Of a DNA stretch of 64,000 nt, positions 17,402 through 25,722 are shown piece after piece. Location of the stretch: positions 172,894-236,893 of the forward strand of contig DGTK01000007.1 in assembly GCA_002393735.1 (NCBI GenBank), read 5' to 3'. Source of the DNA: Lachnospiraceae bacterium UBA4338 (GTDB lineage: Bacteria > Bacillota > Clostridia > Lachnospirales > Lachnospiraceae). Numbering within the stretch: position 1 is the first letter of the stretch; every line of letters starts with the position of its first letter. The notes under the pieces were generated by a model. It searched no databases and had not been told where the DNA came from. It worked only from the letters and a program-made list of their open reading frames with translations. A program made the translations under genes and the position numbers.

Positions 17402-17480
17402 AATGAATTATCTCCTTATTTGCTATATTCCTAACGTGTAATATTATACCATAATTAGGAACTCCGGTACATATAATAAG

Positions 17481-17526
17481 AGCCTCATCTTACATGCAAA
17501 ACGGGATTAATGCAGAAGATGGGGCT
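17481..17526 (-). terminator. Hairpin terminator after the lipoprotein gene
   Basis: AGCCTCATCTT pairs with AAGATGGGGCT (11 bp, one G-U) around a 24-nt loop. It lies between the lipoprotein gene at 17570 and the ABC operon; the T tract on the minus strand is modest (CTTATTAT). Confidence 0.55.
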
Positions 17527-17569
17527 TTTATCAGTTTGTTTATTATTCGTACTCTTCCCTCTCAGTTTT

Positions 17570-18169
17570 TTAGTAAGGACACATCTGAGAAGCAACAGCA
17601 ACAATATCAAATCCGTCTAAATCTGTATCAGATACTGTAAGTGAATATGAGATACCGATTTCTACATCGAACCATGTGCAGAGGTCTACCCACTCATCTT
17701 CTCCGATATAGCGGCACATTTTACCAGTCATATTGCCATCTGCCCAGTTCTGAAGAGTAATATCTTCTTCTGCTACCCAGTCATAATATGTACCTGAAAG
17801 ATCTTCAGCTTCAGAAGTAACCTTCTCTCTTGCTGTATATGTTCTGCCATCTAAATCAAATACCATCTGATAGAGAGTTGTATCGCCATCTTCCATCTTG
17901 GACCATTCAACATTCTCCGCGCCTTCAGGTGCAACAAAGCTTACGCCAACTGCTCCTGCCTCTTCAGCATCTGATGCTGACCAAGGATTAGCAAGACCAA
18001 CCTCTTCTTCAGTTTCTTCTGTTTCTTCAACTGGCTCTTCAGCTACTCCCTCCACAGTTTCTTCAACAACCTCTTCAACCTGTGGTTCCGGAGCTTCAAC
18101 TGGTTTGTGGCAGGCAGCCATACCAATAACCATCACACCAACACTTAATAATAATACACTTTTCTTCAT
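17570..18169 (-). CDS. Predicted lipoprotein, unknown function
   Basis: The protein has 199 residues and starts with a lipoprotein signal peptide (MKKSVLLLSVGVMVIG) and lipobox MAAC. An acidic Glu/Val/Pro-rich linker follows (about 24-60), then a compact domain with the phrases NPWSASDAEEAGAVGVSF and GENVEWSKMEDG. The domain looks like an extracytoplasmic beta-rich module found in Clostridial lipoproteins, but I cannot name it. It is flanked by a terminator downstream and the ROK kinase upstream, and is probably transcribed on its own or with the kinase. Confidence 0.75.
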   Translation of the reverse strand: MKKSVLLLSVGVMVIGMAACHKPVEAPEPQVEEVVEETVEGVAEEPVEETEETEEEVGLANPWSASDAEEAGAVGVSFVAPEGAENVEWSKMEDGDTTLYQMVFDLDGRTYTAREKVTSEAEDLSGTYYDWVAEEDITLQNWADGNMTGKMCRYIGEDEWVDLCTWFDVEIGISYSLTVSDTDLDGFDIVAVASQMCPY

Positions 18170-18228
18170 TTTTTCTCCTCCCTAAAACTTACATTTTAAT
18201 CGTATTATATTGTAATACATTTTTAGAA

Positions 18229-19101
18229 TTACACAATAGCAGTTTTGGCTAGTTCAAGACCGCCAACAAGTCCCTGATTACCCCCAAGCGACGCTGGAAC
18301 AATATAATTATCAATATCCCTTAGTTCTTTAGTATCAATATATCCGTTAATCATTTCCAGGGTTTTCTCCCTGATAAGCGGCCAGAGCACTTCCTGATTC
18401 ATTACTCCTCCACCAAGAATAATCTTCTTAGGAGAAAGAATCATAATATAATTAACCAAAGCCTGAGCTATATATTCACTTTCAATTTCCCAGACTTCCT
18501 CTTTGTCAGACAAAGTCTCACCTTTTTGTCCCCATCTGTCTTCAATGGCCGGGCCTGATGCCAGTCCTTCAAAACAGTACTTATGAAATGGGCATTTGCC
18601 TTTGTAATGGTCTCCCCTGGCGGATTTGAGAATAATGTGTCCTGCTTCCGGATGAAGCATGCCATGAACAAGATTGCCTCCTGAATAGATTCCGGCGCCT
18701 ATTCCTGTTCCTATAGTTATGTAAACTACGTCCTTATATCCTTTTCCTGCCCCGTGCATTACTTCACCAAGAAGTGCACCATTTACATCGGTATCCAGTA
18801 CCACAGGGACTTTAAGTTTATCTTCAAATATGCCTTTGATATTTACATTCTCCCAGCCGATTTTGGGAGTTTTGGTAATATATCCGTAAGTTTCAGAATC
18901 AGGATTAAGATCAAGCGGTCCAAAACAGGCAATTCCAAGGGCCGTAATATCCTTATCTTCGAAATATTCCAGCATTTTCTCGATTGTCTCATCCTTTTTT
19001 GTAACAGGAATAACAACGCTATCAATAATACTGGCATTCTCATCGCCGATGGCACATTTCATCCATGTTCCGCCGGCTTCTATTGAACCATAAAGCCTCA
19101 T
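18229..19101 (-). CDS. ROK-family sugar kinase, probably fructokinase
   Basis: The 290-residue protein has the ROK layout: N-terminal ATP phosphate-binding loop (GSIEAGGTWMKCAIG), a DTDVNGALLGE segment with the catalytic Asp, the GTGIGAGIYSGG phosphate motif, and the Zn-binding signature with H and three Cys (HPEAGHI, then CPFHKYCFEGLASGPAIE). This set fits Firmicute fructokinases (ScrK/GmuE group), which phosphorylate fructose or mannose to the 6-phosphate. No sugar transporter lies next to it, so the sugar cannot be confirmed from context. A fragment of a close relative is found at 12851-12910. Confidence 0.88.
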   Translation of the reverse strand: MRLYGSIEAGGTWMKCAIGDENASIIDSVVIPVTKKDETIEKMLEYFEDKDITALGIACFGPLDLNPDSETYGYITKTPKIGWENVNIKGIFEDKLKVPVVLDTDVNGALLGEVMHGAGKGYKDVVYITIGTGIGAGIYSGGNLVHGMLHPEAGHIILKSARGDHYKGKCPFHKYCFEGLASGPAIEDRWGQKGETLSDKEEVWEIESEYIAQALVNYIMILSPKKIILGGGVMNQEVLWPLIREKTLEMINGYIDTKELRDIDNYIVPASLGGNQGLVGGLELAKTAIV

Positions 19102-19154
19102 AATTAATTCTCCCGGAACCCTCCATAATTCACTATTTGTTCTTCACATATCTA

Positions 19155-20486
19155 TCAATATAAAGCTCTGATACAGGCATTATTTGTTTCAAATCCAACC
19201 TTATCCCAGGTCTCTTTCTCGCTCATATCAAGCCACTTGTCATCAATTAAAATAAAGGATTCGCCTTTGTCACTAAAGGCTACTATTTTTGTATTTTCAT
19301 CATAGCTAAATGAAGACCCTTCAACAGGTGCTCCATTTGGATATGTGATAACAATGGCATACTTATCTACCTCAATTGGTTCATCCAGTTTAAAGACTTT
19401 ATATCCTGCCTTATCTGCATGACACTCCTGGGTGTATATTACTTCTTTTAAGTCAGAGCTCATAATCTCTATTGTCAGATCTTCATCAGTTTCTGTAATA
19501 AAGGTTCCTACTGCAGAAAGAGTTCCTTTTTCTTCAAAGACATTTGCTACAGTAGTCCCTCCATCTCCTGCCACCTCTTCTGTCCATTTACCACAATCAT
19601 GGGAAATGACTTTGGAATACTCATCCGATACTGACATAAACACAGGTGGATCAAAAATCTGATCGAAATGTGTTTCATAAGAAACATAATAATATTTTTC
19701 AGGAAAGTTACTGTTATAGGTTATCCATGCTCCGTCTTCAGCTGCAGGCTTAACAAAGTTTTCCTTAGGAAAATGATCATCCCAGCCAATCACCGTAATT
19801 GAGTGATCATAATCGGTATCTTCTGCATCCGGCCAGTTAAGGGTATTATATCCATCCTTATATCCTACCCATGCTCTGTTACTATCCGGAATACCTATAT
19901 AAAGTCCACCATACTTCTGTATGCCTTTCTTTATCTCATCCATTGTCCAGCCCCTGGCTTCAATGGCTTCATCCAAAACATAACCATCACCAAAGCCCAG
20001 GCTAAGCTCATTTATTGAGCAAATTGCAAGTCCACCGGTTTCATATGCACCGCCTACTACGCTTACTCCACCACTCTCATCTTCATCATAAATGTCATCC
20101 ACAAGTTCATGCTGATCAAAAGGAGCAATTACCCCATCATGCTTCATCTCATATCCAGTAATGGAAGCACATGACGTGGCACATATCCAGCATGTTCCAG
20201 CTATCTGGCTAACAAGATCATACTCTACACCATCTTCCAGCAAGCAATAATATCCATCATCACCATGCACATAAGTATGATTATCATGATGCTGAATCAG
20301 ATCATTTCCTGATAATGGCTTCTTCTCTTCTTCATCTTCCAAAGCCTCATCAGTTAATTCATCAGTACTCTCATCTGCTTGTACAATATCATCTTCCGTC
20401 TCCTGCACATTTTCACCTGTGCAGCTTCCAAGTGCCATAGCACCTATCATCAGACAAATCGCCGCGTATTGCTTGATTTTACTCAT
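19155..20486 (-). CDS. Lipid-anchored papain-like (C1 family) cysteine protease
   Basis: The protein has 443 residues. It has a signal peptide and lipobox (LGSC, lipidated Cys22), then an acidic linker (25-56). The protease domain shows Q94, the catalytic Cys99 in GTCWICATSC, the His228 region (DYDHSITVIGWDDHF) and the Asn258 region (WITYNSNF), the three-part papain pattern. The Q-to-C spacing is five rather than papain's six residues. A beta-rich C-terminal domain (about 290-443) follows. It acts outside the membrane. It lies 20 nt downstream of a gene for a double-glycine leader peptide, behind a shared promoter, so a role in cutting that peptide is plausible but unproven. Confidence 0.85.
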   Translation of the reverse strand: MSKIKQYAAICLMIGAMALGSCTGENVQETEDDIVQADESTDELTDEALEDEEEKKPLSGNDLIQHHDNHTYVHGDDGYYCLLEDGVEYDLVSQIAGTCWICATSCASITGYEMKHDGVIAPFDQHELVDDIYDEDESGGVSVVGGAYETGGLAICSINELSLGFGDGYVLDEAIEARGWTMDEIKKGIQKYGGLYIGIPDSNRAWVGYKDGYNTLNWPDAEDTDYDHSITVIGWDDHFPKENFVKPAAEDGAWITYNSNFPEKYYYVSYETHFDQIFDPPVFMSVSDEYSKVISHDCGKWTEEVAGDGGTTVANVFEEKGTLSAVGTFITETDEDLTIEIMSSDLKEVIYTQECHADKAGYKVFKLDEPIEVDKYAIVITYPNGAPVEGSSFSYDENTKIVAFSDKGESFILIDDKWLDMSEKETWDKVGFETNNACIRALY

Positions 20487-20506
20487 TATTACCCCTTTTA
20501 CACTAA

Positions 20507-20767
20507 TTACTCTGTCCAGTTATAACCGCAGGATTTACATACACAATAATCAACAAGTGGGATTTTAGTAACGGAAATATCACGTGAACCACATTGAGGA
20601 CATGTATAAACAGCAACTGAACATCCACCATTAACTGCTTCAAGCTGCTCATCATTTAATTCAACGCCTTCAGCCTTAGCCAGTGCAAGAATTTCATCAA
20701 CAGTTTTACATTCTCTGGCTTTCTTAATCTGCTCCTCGGTTAATCCTTTTAATAAATCTTCCCTCAT
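20507..20767 (-). CDS. Double-glycine leader peptide with zinc-ribbon-like core (RiPP-precursor-like)
   Basis: The 86-residue product splits cleanly in two. Residues 1-48 form an acidic, helical Nif11/bacteriocin-type leader with the typical spaced hydrophobic residues (LTEEQIKKAREC, EILALAKAEGVELND) ending in AVNGG. Residues 49-86 form a core with six Cys: C49, CPQC (57-60), then C75, C77 and C80 in CVCKSC, followed by GYNW. The CxxC...CxxC pairs look like a zinc ribbon. The ribosome site is GGAGG. It is the first gene of a two-gene unit with the papain-like lipoprotein. No modifying enzyme or C39 transporter lies alongside. Confidence 0.8.
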   Translation of the reverse strand: MREDLLKGLTEEQIKKARECKTVDEILALAKAEGVELNDEQLEAVNGGCSVAVYTCPQCGSRDISVTKIPLVDYCVCKSCGYNWTE

Positions 20768-20803
20768 ACAATAATCCTCCGTAAGACCTTTTCTTTATTA
20801 TTC

Positions 20804-20832
20804 ATTATAACATACTAACGACATATAACCAA
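20804..20832 (-). promoter_or_regulatory. Sigma-A-type promoter of leader-peptide/protease unit
   Basis: On the minus strand TTGGTT, a 17-nt spacer, then a perfect TATAAT lie about 40-65 nt upstream of the ATG at 20767. Confidence 0.7.
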
Positions 20833-21061
20833 ATTAAGAATATATAAAGATTTGCCGTGATTCGCAGAGCTTCGCGCCGACCGAGTCGAAGACGAGACCT
20901 TGAACACGTGGGGCGGGGCTTCCTCCTCATTTTCAATACCTAAGGAAGATGGGGCGAGGCGGAATAAGAAAAAGGTCCAGTGGACCTTTTTCCCGCCGAG
21001 TGCAAGGCGAAGCAGCTATGCTGCGAGGAGACCTTGAACCCTGGGTTCAAGTGGCTCCTCG
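20833..21061. other. GC-rich gene-free region with several palindromes
   Basis: The region between the leader-peptide promoter and the tRNA-Leu terminator codes for nothing I can support. It is GC-rich compared with its surroundings. It contains a palindromic hairpin AAAAAGGTC-CAGTG-GACCTTTTT (20969-20991) that could stop transcription both ways, a short GCAGC/GCTGC hairpin at 21012-21023, and a 38-nt inverted repeat at 21024-21061 (CGAGGAG...CTCCTCG around TTGAACCC/GGGTTCAA). The phrase GAGACCTTGAAC occurs twice (about 20898 and 21028). Confidence 0.5.
20969..20991. terminator. Palindromic bidirectional terminator-like hairpin
   Basis: AAAAAGGTC and GACCTTTTT flank a CAGTG loop, giving a hairpin with a T run after it on either strand. 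It may end read-through from the tRNA-Leu side. Confidence 0.5.
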
Positions 21062-21109
21062 TTCCAACACAAAAACCCCATCCATAAAGGATGGGGTTTT
21101 GAGTTGGAA
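21062..21109 (-). terminator. Terminator of tRNA-Leu(CAG)
   Basis: Directly after the tRNA 3' end, TTCCAAC/GTTGGAA and AAAACCCCATCC/GGATGGGGTTTT form a long hairpin with a five-base loop and a T run inside the stem. A rho-independent terminator is clear. Confidence 0.85.
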
Positions 21110-21192
21110 TGCGGAAGATGGGACTTGAACCCACACGGTATTGCTACCACAGGCACCTGAAGCCTGCGCGTCTGCCATTCCACCACTTCCGC
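21110..21192 (-). tRNA. tRNA-Leu(CAG)
   Basis: On the minus strand the 83-nt sequence has the acceptor pair GCGGAAG/CTTCCGC, the D-arm, an anticodon stem CAGGC/GCCTG around loop TTCAGGT (anticodon CAG), a long variable arm (TGGTAGCAATACCG) as expected for leucine, and the T-arm GTGGGTTCAAGTCCCAT. CCA is not encoded. It lies just downstream of the AAA+ ATPase gene, so it may be read from that gene's transcript. Confidence 0.95.
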
Positions 21193-21239
21193 AAAAGAAC
21201 ACCCGTGTGCAAACTCACACACGGATGACTATTAACTTA

Positions 21240-22349
21240 TTATGCTTCCACCGGTTCCTCGGCTTCTTCATCCAAATAACCAACTTCGTAATGATCAGGA
21301 TCGATGATATGAACTGCATTAACTTCATTAGTAATATTATTAACAAGCAGATACTGATATGCCTTAATAACAATCTGATGAATAATACTTGATAAGAATC
21401 TACAACCATACTCGTTGTTAGCATTCTCAACAAGGAATCTTCTCATGTTCTCGCCAAGAATAATCTTGTACTTGTTACCGAATGAAAGTTCCTCTTCAAC
21501 TACAATCTTATCAATAATTGTATTAAGTGACTGCTCATCAAGTCTGTGGAAGTTAATAACGTCAACGAAACGTCCAAGAAGTTCGTATGAACCACCAAGT
21601 TCAACCATGCTCTGCTTATTAATAAACTCATAATGATCTGAGCTGTATGGATTCATCTTTCTGTATTCATCGTATGAACCAAGTCCAACGAACATACAGT
21701 TAGCTGTATTGATAACCTTATCTTCCATTACCTTGCTGCCCTTTTTGTTGTAAACAACATCACGGCCTTCAAGCATGGTCAGCATCTTGAACTGAACGAA
21801 TAAGTTCTTGTTCTCGCCCTGTATCTTACTGGTAGGAACGATTTTCTTATCGAACTCATCAAGGAAGATAATTGCAATCTTATCATTTGTATTCTGAACA
21901 ACATCTTCGAAAAGTGGCTTTAAGATATCTGCTGTATCATTACCTGTATAACTCTCTTCGTTGAAAGATGTCATATCCATCTGATAAATAATAAGGTCTG
22001 GAATTCTAGGCTCAAAATAGAGCTTAAGTGATCTGTAAGTCTCTGTCTTACCACATCCGGAAGGAGCTGCCAGAAGTACGTTATTGTTACTTGGAAGGTT
22101 ATTGGCAATAGCTTCAAGATGTCTGTAAACATATGTAGCTAATAAAATAACATTCTCCTGTCCAATGATTCTTGCTCTTAAGAACTCAACCATTTCATTG
22201 AAAGGATTAGTCTCTAACCACTTTCTGATGAAAATCTTACAGTTGTTCTCTCTTACTGTTGTAGCAAGAACTTCGTAACCACCTGCCGGTGCATTCTGAT
22301 TCTTAAAATCACCGATTCTTCTAGAGTTAGCTGTTTCTTCAAAATTCAT
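21240..22349 (-). CDS. ClpX-like AAA+ ATPase, unknown function
   Basis: The protein (369 residues) has one AAA+ module: Walker A (APSGCGKTETY, about residue 100), Walker B (IAIIFLDEFDKK), and a sensor/lid part like Clp ATPases (ELLGRFVDVINFHRL; CRFLSSIIHQIV). It lacks the ClpX zinc finger; the true clpX is at 39909. The N-terminal 70 residues are not recognisable. The ATG at 22349 behind GGGGTGG is chosen over a GTG at 22361. The gene stands alone between two tRNA-Leu genes, behind a long AT-rich leader with nested inverted repeats. A role in unfolding or remodelling a protein partner is a guess from the fold. Confidence 0.8.
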   Translation of the reverse strand: MNFEETANSRRIGDFKNQNAPAGGYEVLATTVRENNCKIFIRKWLETNPFNEMVEFLRARIIGQENVILLATYVYRHLEAIANNLPSNNNVLLAAPSGCGKTETYRSLKLYFEPRIPDLIIYQMDMTSFNEESYTGNDTADILKPLFEDVVQNTNDKIAIIFLDEFDKKIVPTSKIQGENKNLFVQFKMLTMLEGRDVVYNKKGSKVMEDKVINTANCMFVGLGSYDEYRKMNPYSSDHYEFINKQSMVELGGSYELLGRFVDVINFHRLDEQSLNTIIDKIVVEEELSFGNKYKIILGENMRRFLVENANNEYGCRFLSSIIHQIVIKAYQYLLVNNITNEVNAVHIIDPDHYEVGYLDEEAEEPVEA

Positions 22350-22394
22350 ACTTTTTACCACCCCTGTTCACAATATTGTTTAATTGCAACCCAT

Positions 22395-22531
22395 TAGTTT
22401 TTGGCTATCGAGTTGTAAATATATACGTATGCTATCGCATACTATAAATATATACCAAAAACTACTTAGCGCACAAGTGCACATGTTGTTTTTTGTATAT
22501 ATTATTTTGTAAACAAATATATATTTACAAC
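22395..22531 (-). repeat. Nested inverted repeats upstream of the AAA+ ATPase gene
   Basis: Three symmetric pairs are present: TAGTTTTTGG (22395) with CCAAAAACTA (22455), GTATGC (22427) with GCATAC (22437) around a TATC loop, and a perfect 14-bp pair GTTGTAAATATATA (22412) with its complement at 22518-22531. Because the arms overlap, two alternative folds could form in the RNA leader. Confidence 0.6.
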
Positions 22532-22548
22532 CTCTTCGTACAAAAAAA

Positions 22549-22579
22549 GCCTTATTAATATCTTTCAATCAATAAGGCT
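22549..22579 (-). terminator. Terminator of tRNA-Leu(AAG)
   Basis: AGCCTTATT pairs with AATAAGGCT and a run of seven T follows on the minus strand, right after the tRNA 3' end. Confidence 0.85.
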
Positions 22580-22584
22580 CTTAA

Positions 22585-22668
22585 TGCGGGAAATGGGACT
22601 TGAACCCACACGTCGTTGCCAACACTAGATCCTTAGTCTAGCCTGTCTGCCAATTCCAGCATCCCCGC
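22585..22668 (-). tRNA. tRNA-Leu(AAG)
   Basis: The 84-nt minus-strand sequence has acceptor GCGGGGA/TTCCCGC, anticodon stem CTAGA/TCTAG around loop CTAAGGA (anticodon AAG, read as IAG if A34 is deaminated), a leucine-type long variable arm, and the T-arm GTGGGTTCAAGTCCCAT. CCA is not encoded. It has its own strong promoter and terminator. An A34 leucine tRNA is less common in bacteria than GAG, but is known in Firmicutes. Confidence 0.93.
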
Positions 22669-22688
22669 ATAGTCCAAACGACCTAACT

Positions 22689-22717
22689 ATAATAACAAAC
22701 CTGTGGGTAAAAGTCAA
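22689..22717 (-). promoter_or_regulatory. Sigma-A promoter of tRNA-Leu(AAG)
   Basis: On the minus strand TTGACT, a 17-nt spacer and TATTAT end about 20 nt before the tRNA 5' end, a near-consensus stable-RNA promoter. Confidence 0.8.
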
Positions 22718-22744
22718 CATATAATTTTAAAAATAATATACCAT

Positions 22745-24463
22745 CTATTTTATTCTAACCATAAACTCCTGTCCGTTAATACTAATCTTCCCTTTAAGGT
22801 GATGTACATCAAGAATGTTCTTAACTATGGAGAGTCCAAGGCCGCTGCCATTTTTGCCTTCCCTGCTGTCATCGCCTTTAACAAATGCTTCCCATAATTT
22901 ATTACTCTTAACCTTAACTTCCTTAATCGGGCTATTGGTTAACATAACTTTAGACATAAAAGGCTTATTGCAACCAACAACCTTTATATATCCTCCCTCT
23001 TCGGTATATTTATATGCGTTGGTAATCAGATTATCGAAAGCCCTCTTCATAAGATCCTTATCAACGCGTCTTATACATGAGCCCTCGACGCTGGCGCTAA
23101 TACCCTTTTCATCCAGCATATCCCTGTGCTCATCCAGAACTTCCTTTACAATATCACACAAATTGACTGAAACCCTGTGAGCCTTCCCAATACTCTCTTC
23201 CAGTTTGGATAATTCTATTACATCTGTAATAATCCCATTCATGTAATCCACATTTTTATTTATGGAATCAGCATAATATTCCCTTTTTTCTGTCTGAATA
23301 TTTTCTTTGAGATTCTGCGCATATCCACTCATAACAGTTAGAGGCGTTCTTAAATCATGAGCCATTGAATTCATTAAAGTCTTACGATAATCCTCATTTT
23401 TATAAAAATATGAAAGTTTACTATACTGTACATATGATAATAAAGCCGCAATAAAGGTAAATAATCCAAAGAAGAATAAAGCAATCCCTGCGTAAATCGG
23501 CATTAAGGTTTTAAAACCATTAGGTCTTACCACAAACATTCTAATTTCTTTACCATCACCCCAGTCGATGAAATTCTCATATACCCAGGCATGTTTTGAG
23601 AATAACTCACCTATGGAAAAGCTTTCGGCGTTCTCCATTGCTCCTTCCGGATTAACTGTATATTTTTCTATAAGTTTTTTATCTGTCTCATTGCTGCCTG
23701 AATATGTAACAGGTCTTTCAACAGTTATGTGGTTAAGACCACTAATTTTATCACCTAAGTAAGCTGTGCAGTCCACAACCACCTCATCTGTCATCGTCGC
23801 ATCTTTTTGACTTCCTGTAAGATTATTGAAACTGACATCCATTATCTTATATGAAATGGTTCCGGGGTAGAATGTCATATTCTCTTCATCAACATAGAAA
23901 TCCTTGGCTAATATCATATATTCCCTGTTTGGCTTTGCTCCCACATAAGGTCCCATACCATAATCAAGATTATCAAGATGATCTTTTAATTCATCAAACA
24001 CTTCTATACCTGCAACATCTTCAAATTTACATACATAATAATGGTCAAAATCCGCGTACTGGCTGTCAGGGTCATAATACAGGAACAAACATGCTGAGGA
24101 ATCTTCTATCACCTCATTAGTCTTTGTGTCATACATCATGGCATATGTTCTGGAATCTACTTTAAACATACCGTCAATTCCGCTTATGCCATATCCATAT
24201 GCGCCACCCATACTAGAAAGCAGCATTTTAATACTGCTTCTGTCTTCCTCGATATTGTCAAAAGACGCAGAAAACTTTTCAGAAGTTCTGTAATATCTGC
24301 TTACTAAATCAGCTTCTTCTTTATTGAGTCTGTAGAACATACTCGTCTGATAATCATAAAATAAATTAACTATAATAAGTGAAAATGCTGCCGCCAAAAT
24401 CCACGAAATTAAGACTCTTGGCCAAAGCACATTTATGAATTTTTTTCTCTTCTTATACTTCAT
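22745..24463 (-). CDS. Sensor histidine kinase
   Basis: The protein has 572 residues with two membrane segments (about 14-34 and 318-345) around a large outside sensor domain of about 280 residues that I do not recognise. The kinase core follows: HisKA with the phosphorylated His369 in MAHDLRTPLTVMSGYAQN, then the HATPase part (DNLITNAYKYTEEGG, N box, and NGSGLGLSIVKNI, G box). It is a membrane sensor that phosphorylates the response regulator encoded 10 nt upstream. The short linker after the second membrane segment shows no clear HAMP domain. The signal is unknown. Confidence 0.93.
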   Translation of the reverse strand: MKYKKRKKFINVLWPRVLISWILAAAFSLIIVNLFYDYQTSMFYRLNKEEADLVSRYYRTSEKFSASFDNIEEDRSSIKMLLSSMGGAYGYGISGIDGMFKVDSRTYAMMYDTKTNEVIEDSSACLFLYYDPDSQYADFDHYYVCKFEDVAGIEVFDELKDHLDNLDYGMGPYVGAKPNREYMILAKDFYVDEENMTFYPGTISYKIMDVSFNNLTGSQKDATMTDEVVVDCTAYLGDKISGLNHITVERPVTYSGSNETDKKLIEKYTVNPEGAMENAESFSIGELFSKHAWVYENFIDWGDGKEIRMFVVRPNGFKTLMPIYAGIALFFFGLFTFIAALLSYVQYSKLSYFYKNEDYRKTLMNSMAHDLRTPLTVMSGYAQNLKENIQTEKREYYADSINKNVDYMNGIITDVIELSKLEESIGKAHRVSVNLCDIVKEVLDEHRDMLDEKGISASVEGSCIRRVDKDLMKRAFDNLITNAYKYTEEGGYIKVVGCNKPFMSKVMLTNSPIKEVKVKSNKLWEAFVKGDDSREGKNGSGLGLSIVKNILDVHHLKGKISINGQEFMVRIK

Positions 24464-24473
24464 AATCCGCCTC

Positions 24474-25157
24474 CTACTTGTCAGTAATCTTATAACCTTT
24501 GGTAGGCACAGTTTTAATCATTTTTCCATTCTTGCCAAGAAGCTTACGAAGTTTTCTGATATGATCATCAACTACTCTGTCATATACATCAAGGTCAGAG
24601 CCCCACACTGCATTTAAGAGTCTCTCTCTTGATAAAACCATATCCTTATGCTCCATAAAATAAACAAGCAGGTCAAACTCTTTCGGTGAGAACTGCTGCC
24701 ACTTGCCATCACACATTACCAGGGCTTTTTCCTTGTCTACCTTGATATTTCCAAAACTTAAATACTTATCAACCACCATTCCCTGGCTTCTACTGATTAA
24801 AGCTACACTTTTAGCATATAAAGTTGCAAGATTAAAAGGCTTTGTCACATAATCATCACAGCCTGTCTCAAACCCCAGAAGGACGTCTTCTTCCATGGTT
24901 CTTGCACTGATGAATATAACCGGTACATCCTGCTTTTCTCTTATTTTTCTGCAAATGGAAAATCCATCAAGTCCCGGCAGCATGACATCAAGAAAAATCA
25001 GATTAAACTCATTTTCACTAATTATCTCCAAAGCCTTTGTACCATTCTCTGCCTCAGTCACATTAAATACCTGACTCTTGTTCTCATCAGTGAAATAGTC
25101 TTTAATAATCTCTCTTATGTCCTTGTCATCTTCAACAACCAGCAGTTTATATGCCAT
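24474..25157 (-). CDS. OmpR-family response regulator
   Basis: The protein has 227 residues with a receiver domain (acidic pair in VVEDDKDI, phosphorylated Asp57 in LIFLDVMLPGLDG, conserved Thr/Ser in PVIFISA, Lys in YVTKPF) and a C-terminal winged helix (WQQFSPKEFDLLVYFMEH; YDRVVDDHIRKLRKLLG; GYKITDK). The ATG at 25157 has GGGAGG seven bases upstream; the ATG at 25172 would overlap that ribosome site. It is the partner of the histidine kinase that follows. Target genes are unknown. Confidence 0.95.
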   Translation of the reverse strand: MAYKLLVVEDDKDIREIIKDYFTDENKSQVFNVTEAENGTKALEIISENEFNLIFLDVMLPGLDGFSICRKIREKQDVPVIFISARTMEEDVLLGFETGCDDYVTKPFNLATLYAKSVALISRSQGMVVDKYLSFGNIKVDKEKALVMCDGKWQQFSPKEFDLLVYFMEHKDMVLSRERLLNAVWGSDLDVYDRVVDDHIRKLRKLLGKNGKMIKTVPTKGYKITDK

Positions 25158-25240
25158 CCTTATGCCTCCCATTAAGTAACTTTAATTAAAGTTTACTCCC
25201 GGATTATGTCTTTTTTATGTTCATATATAAAAATTGAAAA

Positions 25241-25282
25241 AGCACCGCCTAAAAACAATTATACATCATTTTTAGCAGTGCT
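25241..25282 (-). terminator. Terminator after the DUF1893 gene
   Basis: AGCACTGCTAAAAA pairs with TTTTTAGGCGGTGCT (one bulge, one G-U), followed by TTTTTCAATTTTT on the minus strand. Confidence 0.85.
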
Positions 25283-25294
25283 GTTTTACATACA

Positions 25295-25720
25295 TTATTT
25301 TGTTAATTTATTTCTGAGTTCTTCTCTTTTCTTAACTATGGCTTCATATCCTTCCTTCGGATCATCGATATTCTCTACAACCGTTTCCATTGGACACGCT
25401 CCAGTCCCCATCCTGTTAATGATTCTCTCTGTCAGGGTATCATAGGTATATTCAATATTATGAGACTTAAGATATTCTTCACCGCTTTGGGATAAAACCA
25501 CAGCATGAACACACACTATTCCCCCCAGTACAAAAAGCATGGCTGCGGCCTTACCTACAATCAAATCCGCAGCCGAATATCCCGTAAGATCAGCCCCTTC
25601 GCCAATTAGTTCCACCATGGGGGATATTCCCTTATCATCTCTTGTTATGACCTGTCCGTCCTTACAAAGACATATACTGTGTCCCTTAAGTCCTTCCTTC
25701 GCTATATCAATATCTCTCAT
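25295..25720 (-). CDS. DUF1893 family protein
   Basis: The 141-residue protein matches the DUF1893 family: an N-terminal part with HSICLCKDGQVITRDDKGISP, then the conserved VGKAAAMLFVLGG and VHAVVLSQSG phrases and a late Cys (GTGACPME). The fold is related to cytidine-deaminase-like proteins as far as I recall, but no function is established. Its ATG lies 2 nt after the stop of the ECF S-component gene, so the two are probably co-translated. This suggests a role in handling whatever the transporter imports, which is inference only. Confidence 0.8.
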   Translation of the reverse strand: MRDIDIAKEGLKGHSICLCKDGQVITRDDKGISPMVELIGEGADLTGYSAADLIVGKAAAMLFVLGGIVCVHAVVLSQSGEEYLKSHNIEYTYDTLTERIINRMGTGACPMETVVENIDDPKEGYEAIVKKREELRNKLTK

Positions 25721-25722
25721 TA

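Noticed and set aside
20940..21222. Two minus-strand frames across the tRNA-Leu(CAG) and its terminator
   Set aside because: They overlap a certain tRNA and a terminator, so coding is very unlikely.
21240..22349. AAA+ gene considered as a second clpX
   Set aside because: It lacks the zinc finger and the ClpP-docking IGF-type loop; clpX is at 39909-41150.
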